A stretch of 8,861 bases of DNA from Treponema sp. (GCA_031288815.1 JAITQR010000320.1:1-8861); one strand, 5' to 3'; shown: positions 1 through 6,019, counted from the stretch's first letter. Numbers and translations: made by a program. Notes: generated from the sequence alone by a model not told the origin.

Positions 1-78
1 AGATATGGCGCCCATGCATACTTCCCTGAAATTTGCAAAGTCTGATTTATTGAGATAAAAACCTTCTTGATCATACAT
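1..78 (-). CDS. Partial hypothetical protein, N-terminus only (runs off the left edge)
   Basis: An open frame begins at the ATG at 78-76 and runs without a stop to the window edge (26 codons, starting MYDQEGFYLNKSDF). An AGAGG lies about 10 nt upstream of the ATG and would serve as a ribosome binding site. The composition is protein-like (alternating charged and aromatic residues), but I recognise no family. The same reading frame continues upstream beyond an in-frame TAA at 96-94 (see the 97-180 entry), so this could be an independent small gene or the 3' part of a gene broken by a nonsense codon. A 26-codon open stretch can also arise by chance, so confidence is limited. Confidence 0.4.
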   Translation of the reverse strand, partial: MYDQEGFYLNKSDFANFREVCMGAIS

Positions 79-93
79 AACCTTAGCGCCTCT

Positions 94-180
94 TTATATA
101 TCTGATACAGTCAATTCCATTAAATGTAAAGCGTATTTATCCGCTGTACCATCCTGCAAAAATGATCCTGAAAATTGTTT
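94..180 (-). pseudogene. Coding-like stretch ending in TAA, in frame with the edge ORF
   Basis: Between a TAA at 183-181 and a TAA at 96-94 the minus strand reads 28 open codons containing DGTADKYALHLMELTVSDI, which looks like real protein. Five sense codons (RGAKV) follow the stop and lead, in the same frame, into the ATG of the ORF at the left edge. Two readings fit. The first is a gene interrupted by one nonsense mutation, with its 5' part lost near position 183. The second is a tiny gene starting at the TTG at 159-157, with an AGGA 6 nt upstream, followed by a second gene. I recognise no family and assign no function. Confidence 0.3.
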
Positions 181-190
181 TTAAGCGGCT

Positions 191-220
191 GTTATTCGGA
201 GACTTCAGTTTCCGAATAAC
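191..220. terminator. Stem-loop just downstream of the WYL regulator gene
   Basis: GTTATTCGGA (191-200) and TCCGAATAAC (211-220) are perfect inverted repeats. On the plus strand the stem extends inward by a G-T wobble and two more pairs, giving about 13 pairs around a TTCA loop. It lies 8 bp past the TAA (231-229) of the minus-strand regulator, the usual place for a transcription end. Neither side carries a proper T-tract, so it is an imperfect intrinsic terminator; it could instead stabilise the mRNA 3' end. Confidence 0.5.
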
Positions 221-228
221 TCTAATAT

Positions 229-1242
229 TTACCGTATCTTAGTCTGACATTCTTCTCTTCCTAAAACCTTCTTCATCATTCCCCGGGCATGTCTTTTCCA
301 TTCCCCGGCTAATTCCGGCGGTTCCAGGGGAAACGCGTCCGTACCTCGTGACAGGACCCATTCGAGTACCCGGTCGTATTGGGTCGATGTAAATTCAATG
401 ACAAGCCCATTTTCTGTTTCTTCAATCTTTTGATCGGCTGCCCATTTCCGTTCTTTAACCCATCTTCCGCTGATAGTACTAAAGACAATCTTGAAACGAT
501 ACTTTTCGCCGATGAAAACGCCGAAATAACTGCCGTCGGTTTGGGTGACATAGTCGTAATTTTCCGGCAGCTTAAAAATTTCGTTGGTCAAGGAAATATT
601 TTGTATCCTTGAAAGATTAAACATTCGTACCGCCGATCGTTCTTCCGCATACCCATAGAGGAACCAGACACCATTATCAAAAAGCAGTTGATAGGGCCGG
701 ACCAGCCGGGTATGGTAGTTTTCATCCCAGGTTCCACGATATTCAAAAGTGATAAGGTGGTTTTCCCGCATTGCGGAAATAATACAATCCCATAGTTTGG
801 AGTCAACCGGCGCGGACGCTACGGGAGGTACAACAATACGGTTTTCATACAAAGGGTGTACCACGCCGGAATCGTCTTTGGTAAGCGGGGCGGTAATATC
901 ATCCAAAAGCTGTTTGGCGGAATTGTAGAGCGGGGTATCCCGGTAAAGAGACAGCAGAGTTTTAGCCATACCTAGGGCCAGCATATCACTGGCTGTGGCA
1001 AAGCGAGCTGGCAAGCGAAAGGTTTTTTCCGCGTAGAACCAGCCCCGGTTCTTCGCGCTGTACTCAATTGGCGCGCTGAGCATATCCCGCATATATTCAA
1101 TATCCCGGTAGATGGTTGCTGTGCCGACTTCGTATTCCCGCGCCAGATCGTTGACGTTAGGGTATTTCCCCAATGCAATTTCCTGGTCAATAAAGTAAAT
1201 CCGGGAAAGCACCGCCCGGGGAAGGGTTTTTCGCGTATCCAT
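229..1242 (-). CDS. WYL-domain transcriptional regulator (HTH-WYL-WCX)
   Basis: A cytoplasmic DNA-binding regulator of the WYL family, whose members sense a ligand (often nucleic acid or nucleotide) and repress or activate nearby genes. With the start used here it has 337 residues, normal for the family. Residues 10-55 form a winged helix-turn-helix with the typical opening (PRAVLSRIYFIDQEI, then GKYPNVNDLAREYEV and TIYRDIEYMRD). The wing is near 61-70. The WYL domain covers about 160-215 and includes VRPYQLL, the core WFLYGY (193-198) and RMFNLSRI; a WCX-like C-terminal domain follows. An upstream in-frame ATG at 1272 would add ten residues (TNQCGILYC...) that do not resemble the family, so I chose the ATG at 1242. 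Neither start has a Shine-Dalgarno; a -10-like TATACT lies about 7 nt before 1242, suggesting a leaderless mRNA. Its target is not apparent; the nearest neighbours are a recombinase remnant and a broken ORF. Confidence 0.93.
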   Translation of the reverse strand: MDTRKTLPRAVLSRIYFIDQEIALGKYPNVNDLAREYEVGTATIYRDIEYMRDMLSAPIEYSAKNRGWFYAEKTFRLPARFATASDMLALGMAKTLLSLYRDTPLYNSAKQLLDDITAPLTKDDSGVVHPLYENRIVVPPVASAPVDSKLWDCIISAMRENHLITFEYRGTWDENYHTRLVRPYQLLFDNGVWFLYGYAEERSAVRMFNLSRIQNISLTNEIFKLPENYDYVTQTDGSYFGVFIGEKYRFKIVFSTISGRWVKERKWAADQKIEETENGLVIEFTSTQYDRVLEWVLSRGTDAFPLEPPELAGEWKRHARGMMKKVLGREECQTKIR

Positions 1243-1259
1243 GCAGTATAGTATACCGC
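1243..1259 (-). promoter_or_regulatory. Palindrome and -10-like element abutting the WYL start codon
   Basis: Directly before the ATG at 1242 the minus strand reads GCGGTATACTATACTGC. GTATA and TATAC form a perfect inverted repeat around a central C, with matching GC ends. The same bases contain TATACT (5 of 6 matches to a sigma-70 -10 box), placing a start point at or next to the ATG. The -35 region is poor (TTGTAT is the best candidate, at a spacing that suits the overlapping TACTAT). An operator overlapping the -10 would suit autorepression by the encoded regulator; that is inference. Confidence 0.45.
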
Positions 1260-1571
1260 ATTGATTAGTCATACAATGATGGACCAGAAAAATATTTCGA
1301 AATTCAGGGCAAAATTAGAAGCAGGCCGAGCTTCGAGTTTTTGGCATAGGAACTTTTACCCTGGAAGCGTGTATGTGATAGAGGACTTTCGCCCCCATTT
1401 CCTCTTTTGCGATCCGGTACGAAGACCGCAAAACCAGCGAGAAGGGAATATCTTCATAAAGTTTCTTCTCTCCTCAAAAACCCAGACCACGGTGTAAGTC
1501 TGCTCTCTTTCGGAACATCTCAAATCTTGAAAGTCCAATACCCGATAAGGGTCTTAAGTATTCCCCGTCCC
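1260..1571. other. Intergenic stretch without an intact gene
   Basis: No frame here is both long and family-like. A plus-strand frame is open from about 1261 to 1497 but has no ribosome binding site and no motif I can place. Short segments in different plus-strand frames (for example RSGTKTAKPARREYLHK around 1410-1460) faintly recall the N-terminal arm-type region of tyrosine recombinases (STGTK...). This may therefore be the decayed beginning of the recombinase remnant that follows, but I cannot show it. Confidence 0.3.
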
Positions 1572-1596
1572 ATGCCTTATTTTTCGGCATTTTTTT
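1572..1596 (+). terminator. Weak intrinsic-terminator-like hairpin
   Basis: ATGCC (1572-1576) pairs with GGCAT (1586-1590) around a 9-nt loop and is followed by a run of seven T (1590-1596). The stem is only five pairs, so function is doubtful. It sits immediately before the recognisable part of the recombinase remnant. Confidence 0.3.
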
Positions 1597-1897
1597 GAAT
1601 TTGGAATTGCTGCCAAGAAAGCTGAATCGGTCGAAAACTACCTTGGGCGGTTCTGGGGTTATAGTGAATCCCCCTTATGTCGAAGAAAAGAGATCCCACA
1701 GTATCACCACCGGAAAAATTCACGCTCGACGCTGCCTTGAGCGTGTCAATGTCTATTGGGTCCCCTATTTCAAGGGGAAGATGCTCGGGGAAATCACCAG
1801 GCAGGATCTTAGGGGTTTTTCGAAGGGAATGCCGAAAAAATTACCGGGAGCAGGCAAAAAGCCGCTGGTTTTGTATCAAAACCGGCGGCTTTTTTGA
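1597..1897 (+). pseudogene. Degraded tyrosine recombinase (phage-type integrase), core-binding domain only
   Basis: Two overlapping plus-strand frames join into one integrase-like sequence. The first frame reads AKKAESVENYLGRFWGYSES up to about 1671. The next frame continues with PYVEEKRSHS and later VYWVPYFKGKMLGEITRQDL up to about 1842. This matches the SAM-like core-binding region of integrases common in termite-gut treponemes (FWdy..SPYv.ek, then yW..yF..k.LgeIt..dl). The switch falls in a run of five C at 1670-1674; removing one C restores ...SESPYVEEK.... No catalytic domain (R...HxxR...Y) follows: the second frame runs straight into a terminator hairpin and stops at 1895-1897. It is therefore a frameshifted and truncated gene with no plausible activity. 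The family is recalled from sequence style, not from a search. Confidence 0.65.
1856..1895. terminator. Strong bidirectional Rho-independent terminator
   Basis: GCCGC-T-GGTTTTG (1861-1873) pairs with CAAAACC-G-GCGGC (1877-1889) to form 13 continuous pairs (one T-G wobble) around a TAT loop. Five A precede it (1856-1860) and six T follow (1890-1895), so it can act on both strands. Its bases are also translated as the tail of the recombinase remnant, which indicates that the remnant was cut and joined to an older terminator, or that it decayed around its own. Confidence 0.85.
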
Positions 1898-2168
1898 AGT
1901 ACAGCAAGCTGTCGGATATATAAAAGAATTCTGTCTATAATGTCTCACCATTGCAGACAGATTCCATTTGCCGTACAATCTTCCGGCACGCTCCGGGTAG
2001 AAAACGTGCCGGTCGAAGGGGAACAAATTTTTAATTTTTAAATAAAAGCTACATTTTTAAATTTTTTTTGTTCCACGCTTAATAATGTCATGCATAAGAA
2101 AGAAAATCCTTTATTTTTTTGCAAAGTCTGGTAGTATGTTCCAACATGATTCATCATAATAAGACTTC
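1896..2168. promoter_or_regulatory. AT-rich intergenic region with stacked inverted repeats
   Basis: No gene is supported here. A perfect -10 hexamer TATAAT (1936-1941) has no convincing -35 and lies between TCTGTC (1930-1935) and GACAGA (1956-1961), which are inverted. CCGGCACG (1983-1990) and CGTGCCGG (2005-2012) form an 8-bp stem. GGAACAAA (2020-2027) and TTTGTTCC (2067-2074) flank a nearly pure A/T segment in which ATTTTTAAAT occurs twice. Together these could be the control region of the downstream HAD gene, a small RNA starting near 1948, or scar DNA from the element that carried the recombinase. I cannot choose between them from sequence alone. Confidence 0.35.
2129..2147 (+). promoter_or_regulatory. 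Candidate extended -10 promoter and operator-like palindrome for the HAD gene
   Basis: TG-G-TAGTAT (2129-2137) fits an extended -10 element and would start transcription around 2144, about 25 nt before the ATG at 2169. The -35 position holds only a weak CTTTAT. The palindrome ATGTT-CC-AACAT (2136-2147) overlaps the -10 end and the predicted start point, where a repressor would act. No binding protein is proposed. Confidence 0.35.
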
Positions 2169-2819
2169 ATGAAATACCGTTGCGTAATTTTCGATCTGGA
2201 CGGTACCCTGGTAGATACTCTTGGAGATATAGCCGCCTGCATGAACCGTGCCCTTGAGGGCCGGGGCTTTCCCTCCCTGCCGCGTGAGTCCTACAAAAAA
2301 ATCATCGGCTGGGGAATCAGGCGGCTCGCCTTCAACGCGCTTCCCGAACAGGAGCGGAACGAGGAAACCGCTGTCCTTCTCGCCGAAGAAGCTCAGCGAT
2401 TCTACATGGAGAATCCCCTGGTTCATTCCCGGCCTTACCCCGGCATGGCCGATCTGGCGGCGGAATTGCGCCGCCGCCAGCTCCGGACCGCCGTCCTCAG
2501 CAACAAGCCCGATCCGGTATCCCAACTGGTGGTGGAGGGTTCCTTCCCCCGGGGCGCCTTCGACCTGGTATGGGGGGAGGTCCCCGGCCTTCCCCGCAAG
2601 CCCGATCCGGCGGGGGCTTGGGAAATACTGGTCCAGCTCGACTGCACCCCCAGGGAGACGATTCTTATGGGGGATTCGGAGATCGACATGGAAACCGCGA
2701 TCAATGTCGGCTGCTTCCCCCTGGGGGTAAGCTGGGGTTTCCGTCCCCGGGAAACCCTGGAAAAGGCCGGAGCCGCCCGGATCATCGGGAAACCGGAGGA
2801 GCTTCTGGAGATGCTCTAG
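2169..2819 (+). CDS. HAD-superfamily hydrolase, phosphoglycolate phosphatase-like
   Basis: A soluble 216-residue phosphatase with all four HAD motifs. Motif I is FDLDGTLVDT (nucleophile D9, acid D11). Motif II is the LSNK serine S111. Motif III is K144 in RKPDP. Motif IV is GDSEID (168-173), which binds Mg2+. The helical cap between residues 16 and about 85 is of the C1 type found in Gph and related enzymes (beta-phosphoglucomutase, pyrophosphatase PpaX). Phosphoglycolate is the likeliest substrate by resemblance, but HAD specificity cannot be read from motifs. The start is chosen because DLDGT normally lies within the first ten or so residues; the ribosome binding site is weak (AAG 5 nt before the ATG). 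The plus-strand aminotransferase begins 87 bp downstream and may share the transcript. The gene is more GC-rich than the region before it. Confidence 0.92.
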   Translation: MKYRCVIFDLDGTLVDTLGDIAACMNRALEGRGFPSLPRESYKKIIGWGIRRLAFNALPEQERNEETAVLLAEEAQRFYMENPLVHSRPYPGMADLAAELRRRQLRTAVLSNKPDPVSQLVVEGSFPRGAFDLVWGEVPGLPRKPDPAGAWEILVQLDCTPRETILMGDSEIDMETAINVGCFPLGVSWGFRPRETLEKAGAARIIGKPEELLEML

Positions 2820-2906
2820 CAGCCTGTTGTGAAAGCTTGAGCCAAAGCCCGCAAGCTCCGGGAATTCGTGATAGAATAGAATCATCAAAGGTAAAGAGGC
2901 AAAGAC

Positions 2907-3758
2907 ATGGACGCGTTAGGTTACTACAACGGCCAATGGGGCCCGCTGGATGACATGAGCATCCCCATGAATGACCGGGGGAATTATTTCGGAGACGGCG
3001 TATACGACGCGGCAATATGCGCAAACCGGGTTATTTTTACCCTGGACGAACATATAGACCGGTTTTTTACCAGCGCCCGGGGGCTGGAAATTAAACCTTC
3101 CTGTACCAAGGACGAACTGAAGGCGATTCTGATCGATCTGGTGGGAAAGGTGGATAATGTTCCCCTTCTGGCTTACTGGCAGTGGACACGGGGTACAGCC
3201 CGGCGGGAGCACGCGTTTCCAGGCGGAAAAACGAATCTTACGATCATGCTGAAACCTCTGGCGGTACCCGATATCTACCGAAAGGTAAAGTTTATCACCC
3301 ATAAGGATACGCGGTTTTTGCATTGCAATATCAAAACCATTAATCTGATTCCCAATGTTATCGCCGCCCAGCGGGCGAAAGAACAGGGTGCCCATGAGGC
3401 GGTACTGTACCGGGAGGGCGGGATAGTTACCGAATCTTCTCACGGTAATGTCCATATTATTAAAGACGGAACCTTTATTACCCATCCGGCGGACGAGCTG
3501 ATTCTGCGGGGCATAACCAGGGAGCATCTGCTTTCAATCTGCATGCGTTTGGGTATTCCGGTATTGGAGCGGGAATATAGCCTTGAGGAACTTTTCAAGG
3601 CTGATGAAATTCTTACTTCCAGTACCAGCACTTTCGCGTTGGCCGCCGGCTTTATCGACGGAAAACCCGTTGGCGGCAAAGCGCCGGATCTGCTCAAGGA
3701 AATTCAGGACGGTATTTGGGGGGAATTTCTCGCCGCCACCGGCTGGACGGGTAAGTAA
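2907..3758 (+). CDS. dat: D-amino-acid aminotransferase (D-alanine transaminase), class IV
   Basis: A PLP enzyme of fold type IV that interconverts D-alanine and 2-oxoglutarate with pyruvate and D-glutamate, supplying D-amino acids for peptidoglycan; cytoplasmic. At 283 residues it matches the Bacillus enzyme in length and can be aligned to it by eye throughout. GDGVYD carries Y33, and TRGTARREHAF supplies R100 and H102; these correspond to the Y/R/H set that binds the substrate carboxylate in D-amino-acid rather than branched-chain aminotransferases. K143 in NIKTINL is the PLP lysine, and E176 in VTESSHGNV contacts the cofactor nitrogen. THPADELILRGITR (192-205) is also diagnostic. The start is supported by AGAGG 8 nt upstream and by colinearity. 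No obvious promoter lies in the 87-bp gap after the HAD gene. Aminodeoxychorismate lyase, another fold-IV enzyme, is much less likely given the Y/R/H set. Confidence 0.95.
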   Translation: MDALGYYNGQWGPLDDMSIPMNDRGNYFGDGVYDAAICANRVIFTLDEHIDRFFTSARGLEIKPSCTKDELKAILIDLVGKVDNVPLLAYWQWTRGTARREHAFPGGKTNLTIMLKPLAVPDIYRKVKFITHKDTRFLHCNIKTINLIPNVIAAQRAKEQGAHEAVLYREGGIVTESSHGNVHIIKDGTFITHPADELILRGITREHLLSICMRLGIPVLEREYSLEELFKADEILTSSTSTFALAAGFIDGKPVGGKAPDLLKEIQDGIWGEFLAATGWTGK

Positions 3759-3888
3759 GCTTTGCCGCGTCCGCTCCCGCGCCCTTTGATATGAGGCGCT
3801 AAATACAACCGGCCGCCGCCTATTTTACCTTTTCCGGATAAATTTCTCTTCATTTTGTTAAACGAAAGCCGAAATAGGTAATAGAGCC
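3759..3888. other. 130-bp gap between dat and the membrane protein gene
   Basis: It contains a weak 5-bp stem (GCGCC 3779-3783 with GGCGC 3795-3799, 11-nt loop) without a T-run, and an AT-rich half from about 3820. I see no convincing promoter, although the spacing and AT content suggest that the next gene has its own. Confidence 0.35.
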
Positions 3889-5082
3889 ATGTTACACGAA
3901 AAAACTACCGGGAAAGTCCCGGTGCTAAGCACAATCATAGCGGCCTTCTGCCTTATCGTTTATATCGCCGCCTTGTCCTATGCCGCCCTGATGATATTCG
4001 ACAGTGTAAACGAGCGCCGGACCAGGGCGGATGAGGAATTCGACCGGATTACCGATCTGGCTTCCGCCGCCGGGGTTCTGGGTTTTATGGACGAACCTTT
4101 CATCCGGACTATCCAGGACGCGGTAGACAACTCCTTTACCCTGTTGGGGGTGATCATATCGGGCCCCAACGGTGAATACGCCTTCGAGCGGGAAAGGGGG
4201 ACGATTATCTCCTGGGTCAACAATTCCCCCCGCTTCAAGAACCGTTTTGGAACCACCTATCCCGCCCGCCACATGCCCCTGCGGATCGAGGGCCAGAGAA
4301 ACGTCAATATCCACGTGGTATCGGGCTACATTGATTACGAGCAATGCGTCAAAATCCTTAAACAGACCCTTCTGGCGATAGTAGCCGCCCTGGCTCTGGC
4401 CTTTTTTACCCTTCTTTTTGAAACGGTGCTGCTCAAAAACCGGAGGCCTGCCGCCCGGCCCGCTCCGGTTACGCCGGCCCCTCCCTCCGGTCTCCCGCCC
4501 CGGGAAGAGGATATTCCGGAAGATCTGTTTACCGGTATCGAAAATTCGGTAAACGAGGAAAACGAAAAAACCGGGGATGAAGAATTCTCCGGCCCGGTCC
4601 TTGATCCCGCGGAAGAACGGCTTGAAGACGAGCTGCGCAGTTCCATCCTGGCGGGGAACGATCTGGTTTACATGGTCATCGGGATAAAAAATTCGGTTCT
4701 GGAGGAAGACGCCCTCTACCAGGCCATTACCCGGACCACCCTGAAATTCTTTAGCCACCGGGATCTGATCTTCAAAAAAGACTGGAGCCTTATCGCGGTA
4801 ATTTGCCCGGACACCGGTCTGGACGAGGGTTTCGCCCAGGCGGAGGATATCTACTACCATCTGCGGAAGGGCGATGTGAAGGGCATTCCCGCCGATATGG
4901 ACATCCGCATCGGGCTCAGTTCCCGGGCGGAACGGCCTATCGAGGCGGAACGGCTCATGTTCGAGGCGGAAGAAGCCCTGCGCCGGGCTAAAGAGGATCA
5001 GGTGTCCCATATCGTGGCCTTCAAGAGCGATCCGGAAAAGTACCGTGAATTTATCCAGGCCAGGGGGCTTGAAGCTTCCTGA
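3889..5082 (+). CDS. Two-TM membrane protein with periplasmic segment and degenerate GGDEF-like domain
   Basis: A 397-residue inner-membrane protein. TM1 spans about 12-36. An extracytoplasmic segment of about 120 residues follows (37-158), sized like a small single sensor domain. TM2 spans about 160-182. A Pro/Ala-rich then acidic linker (185-245) leads to a cytoplasmic C-terminal domain (about 245-380). That domain resembles a GGDEF fold: DIRIGLSS, then RLMFEAEEALRRAKED, then IVAFKSDPEKYREF match its end, and KKDWSLIAVICPDT (296-309) falls where GGDEFAVLLP would be. The glycines and acidic residues are replaced, so diguanylate cyclase activity is not expected. A role as a c-di-GMP or protein-binding signalling scaffold is inference. 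The ribosome binding site is weak (AGG and AGAG within 15 nt of the ATG). The gene ends tail-to-tail with the ABC operon, one base apart. Confidence 0.85.
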   Translation: MLHEKTTGKVPVLSTIIAAFCLIVYIAALSYAALMIFDSVNERRTRADEEFDRITDLASAAGVLGFMDEPFIRTIQDAVDNSFTLLGVIISGPNGEYAFERERGTIISWVNNSPRFKNRFGTTYPARHMPLRIEGQRNVNIHVVSGYIDYEQCVKILKQTLLAIVAALALAFFTLLFETVLLKNRRPAARPAPVTPAPPSGLPPREEDIPEDLFTGIENSVNEENEKTGDEEFSGPVLDPAEERLEDELRSSILAGNDLVYMVIGIKNSVLEEDALYQAITRTTLKFFSHRDLIFKKDWSLIAVICPDTGLDEGFAQAEDIYYHLRKGDVKGIPADMDIRIGLSSRAERPIEAERLMFEAEEALRRAKEDQVSHIVAFKSDPEKYREFIQARGLEAS

Positions 5083-5083
5083 T

Positions 5084-6019
5084 TTACCGGCCCCGAAAAT
5101 ATCCGGCGTCCCGGAACAGCCGTTCCACCGTCCAGTCCGCCAGGGCGTAGAGGTAGGGAGAACCTGAAAGCTTCGCGATGTAGCGGCTTGCCTCCCCTTC
5201 CCCCAGGCTCAGGGTAAGAACGGTTCCGTTTCCCAGTTCCAGAACCAGCCTTCCCTTTACGGGAAAAGGCTCCGGGACGGCCGAAGCCGGGATAAAATCA
5301 TCCCCTTCGGCGTCGAGTATGCCCCGGATGTAGGAGTCAATCCTGGTGTCGTCCGCTTCAATAGCCAGATCCCTAAGGTTCCAGCCCTTTCCCGATCGGG
5401 TAAAGGCGCCCCCCTCTCCTTCCCCGGCCGGGTGATAGACGATAAGGCGCTGTACCTCTCCGGCTTCCGGGCCGTTCGGGAAAAGCCTGAGATCGTACCA
5501 GGAGGCAAGGGCGCTTTCGGTATAAACGGTAAAGATGTCCTCCCCGGAACGAACCTGATCGCTGTTTGCCTTCCGAAGGTAAAGTTCCCGGCCCGTGCCC
5601 CCCTTTCCTATCAGCAGATCCAGCAGGGGAAGCCCGGCGCCGCCCCTTACGGTAATTCGGGAGATCCCCTCCTCAAGCCCCAACTGCCGGTGGGAGGAAG
5701 CCGAGGTGGCAAGCACCGGATAGGCGGCCCGGCGGCTGAGGGCGGCCAAAAGATCCCCAACCCGGAGCTGCCGCGCCGGGTACTCGTTTCCCCCCCGGGA
5801 AACCAGCCAGACATTGTCCCTCCGCAGCAGGTTTACCGTAAGACCGGGATTTTCGATGACGATACGGTCCGCCCGATCCAGGAGCCGGCCTTCCAGCAAG
5901 GTGTAGGCGGAAGATCGGGAAAAGACCCGGCGAGGATCGAAAACCAACGAGAGGATATAAACCAGGGACAGCAGGATCACCAGGGAGGAGAGGATGAGGA
6001 GTTTCCGTCTATACGCCAT
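5084..6019 (-). CDS. DUF4340-family membrane protein, last gene of the ABC operon
   Basis: A 311-residue protein with a short basic N-terminus (MAYRRK), one TM helix at about 6-26 and a large extracytoplasmic beta-rich body. The body follows the DUF4340 pattern: RADRIVIENPGLTVNLLRRDNVWLV near the start, SRRAAYPVLATSASSHRQLGLEEG, GKGGTGRELYLRKANSDQV, FTVYTESALASWYDLRLF, and near the C-terminus LVLELGNGTVLTLSLGEGE. The start at 6019 is chosen over the ATG at 6130 because GGAGG lies 8 nt upstream and the TM then begins at once; the upstream 37 residues are merely the GldG gene read in another frame. The start overlaps the gldG stop by 11 bp, implying translational coupling. DUF4340 proteins regularly accompany GldF/GldG-type transporters and probably act with them at the outer face of the inner membrane. 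The biochemical role of the family is unknown to me. Confidence 0.88.
   Translation of the reverse strand: MAYRRKLLILSSLVILLSLVYILSLVFDPRRVFSRSSAYTLLEGRLLDRADRIVIENPGLTVNLLRRDNVWLVSRGGNEYPARQLRVGDLLAALSRRAAYPVLATSASSHRQLGLEEGISRITVRGGAGLPLLDLLIGKGGTGRELYLRKANSDQVRSGEDIFTVYTESALASWYDLRLFPNGPEAGEVQRLIVYHPAGEGEGGAFTRSGKGWNLRDLAIEADDTRIDSYIRGILDAEGDDFIPASAVPEPFPVKGRLVLELGNGTVLTLSLGEGEASRYIAKLSGSPYLYALADWTVERLFRDAGYFRGR

Noticed and set aside
1261..1497. 78-codon plus-strand frame upstream of the recombinase remnant
   Set aside because: No ribosome binding site and no recognisable motif. It may be decayed recombinase 5' sequence but is not supportable as a gene.
1841..2026. 61-codon minus-strand frame starting with TTG and crossing the terminator
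   Set aside because: It would be translated through the strong hairpin at 1861-1889, has no ribosome binding site and resembles no family.
2833..2860. AGCTTG/CAAGCT inverted repeat between the HAD and dat genes as a terminator
   Set aside because: Short six-base arms with a long loop and no T-run after it; the two genes may well be co-transcribed.
2154..2888. 244-codon minus-strand frame over the HAD gene
   Set aside because: The opposite strand encodes all four HAD motifs; this frame has only Gly/Pro/Arg-rich shadow sequence.
3925..5010. 361-codon open frame on the minus strand opposite the degenerate-GGDEF gene
   Set aside because: It lacks family motifs and a ribosome binding site. It is a mirror of a GC-rich gene in which the opposite strand rarely meets stop codons.
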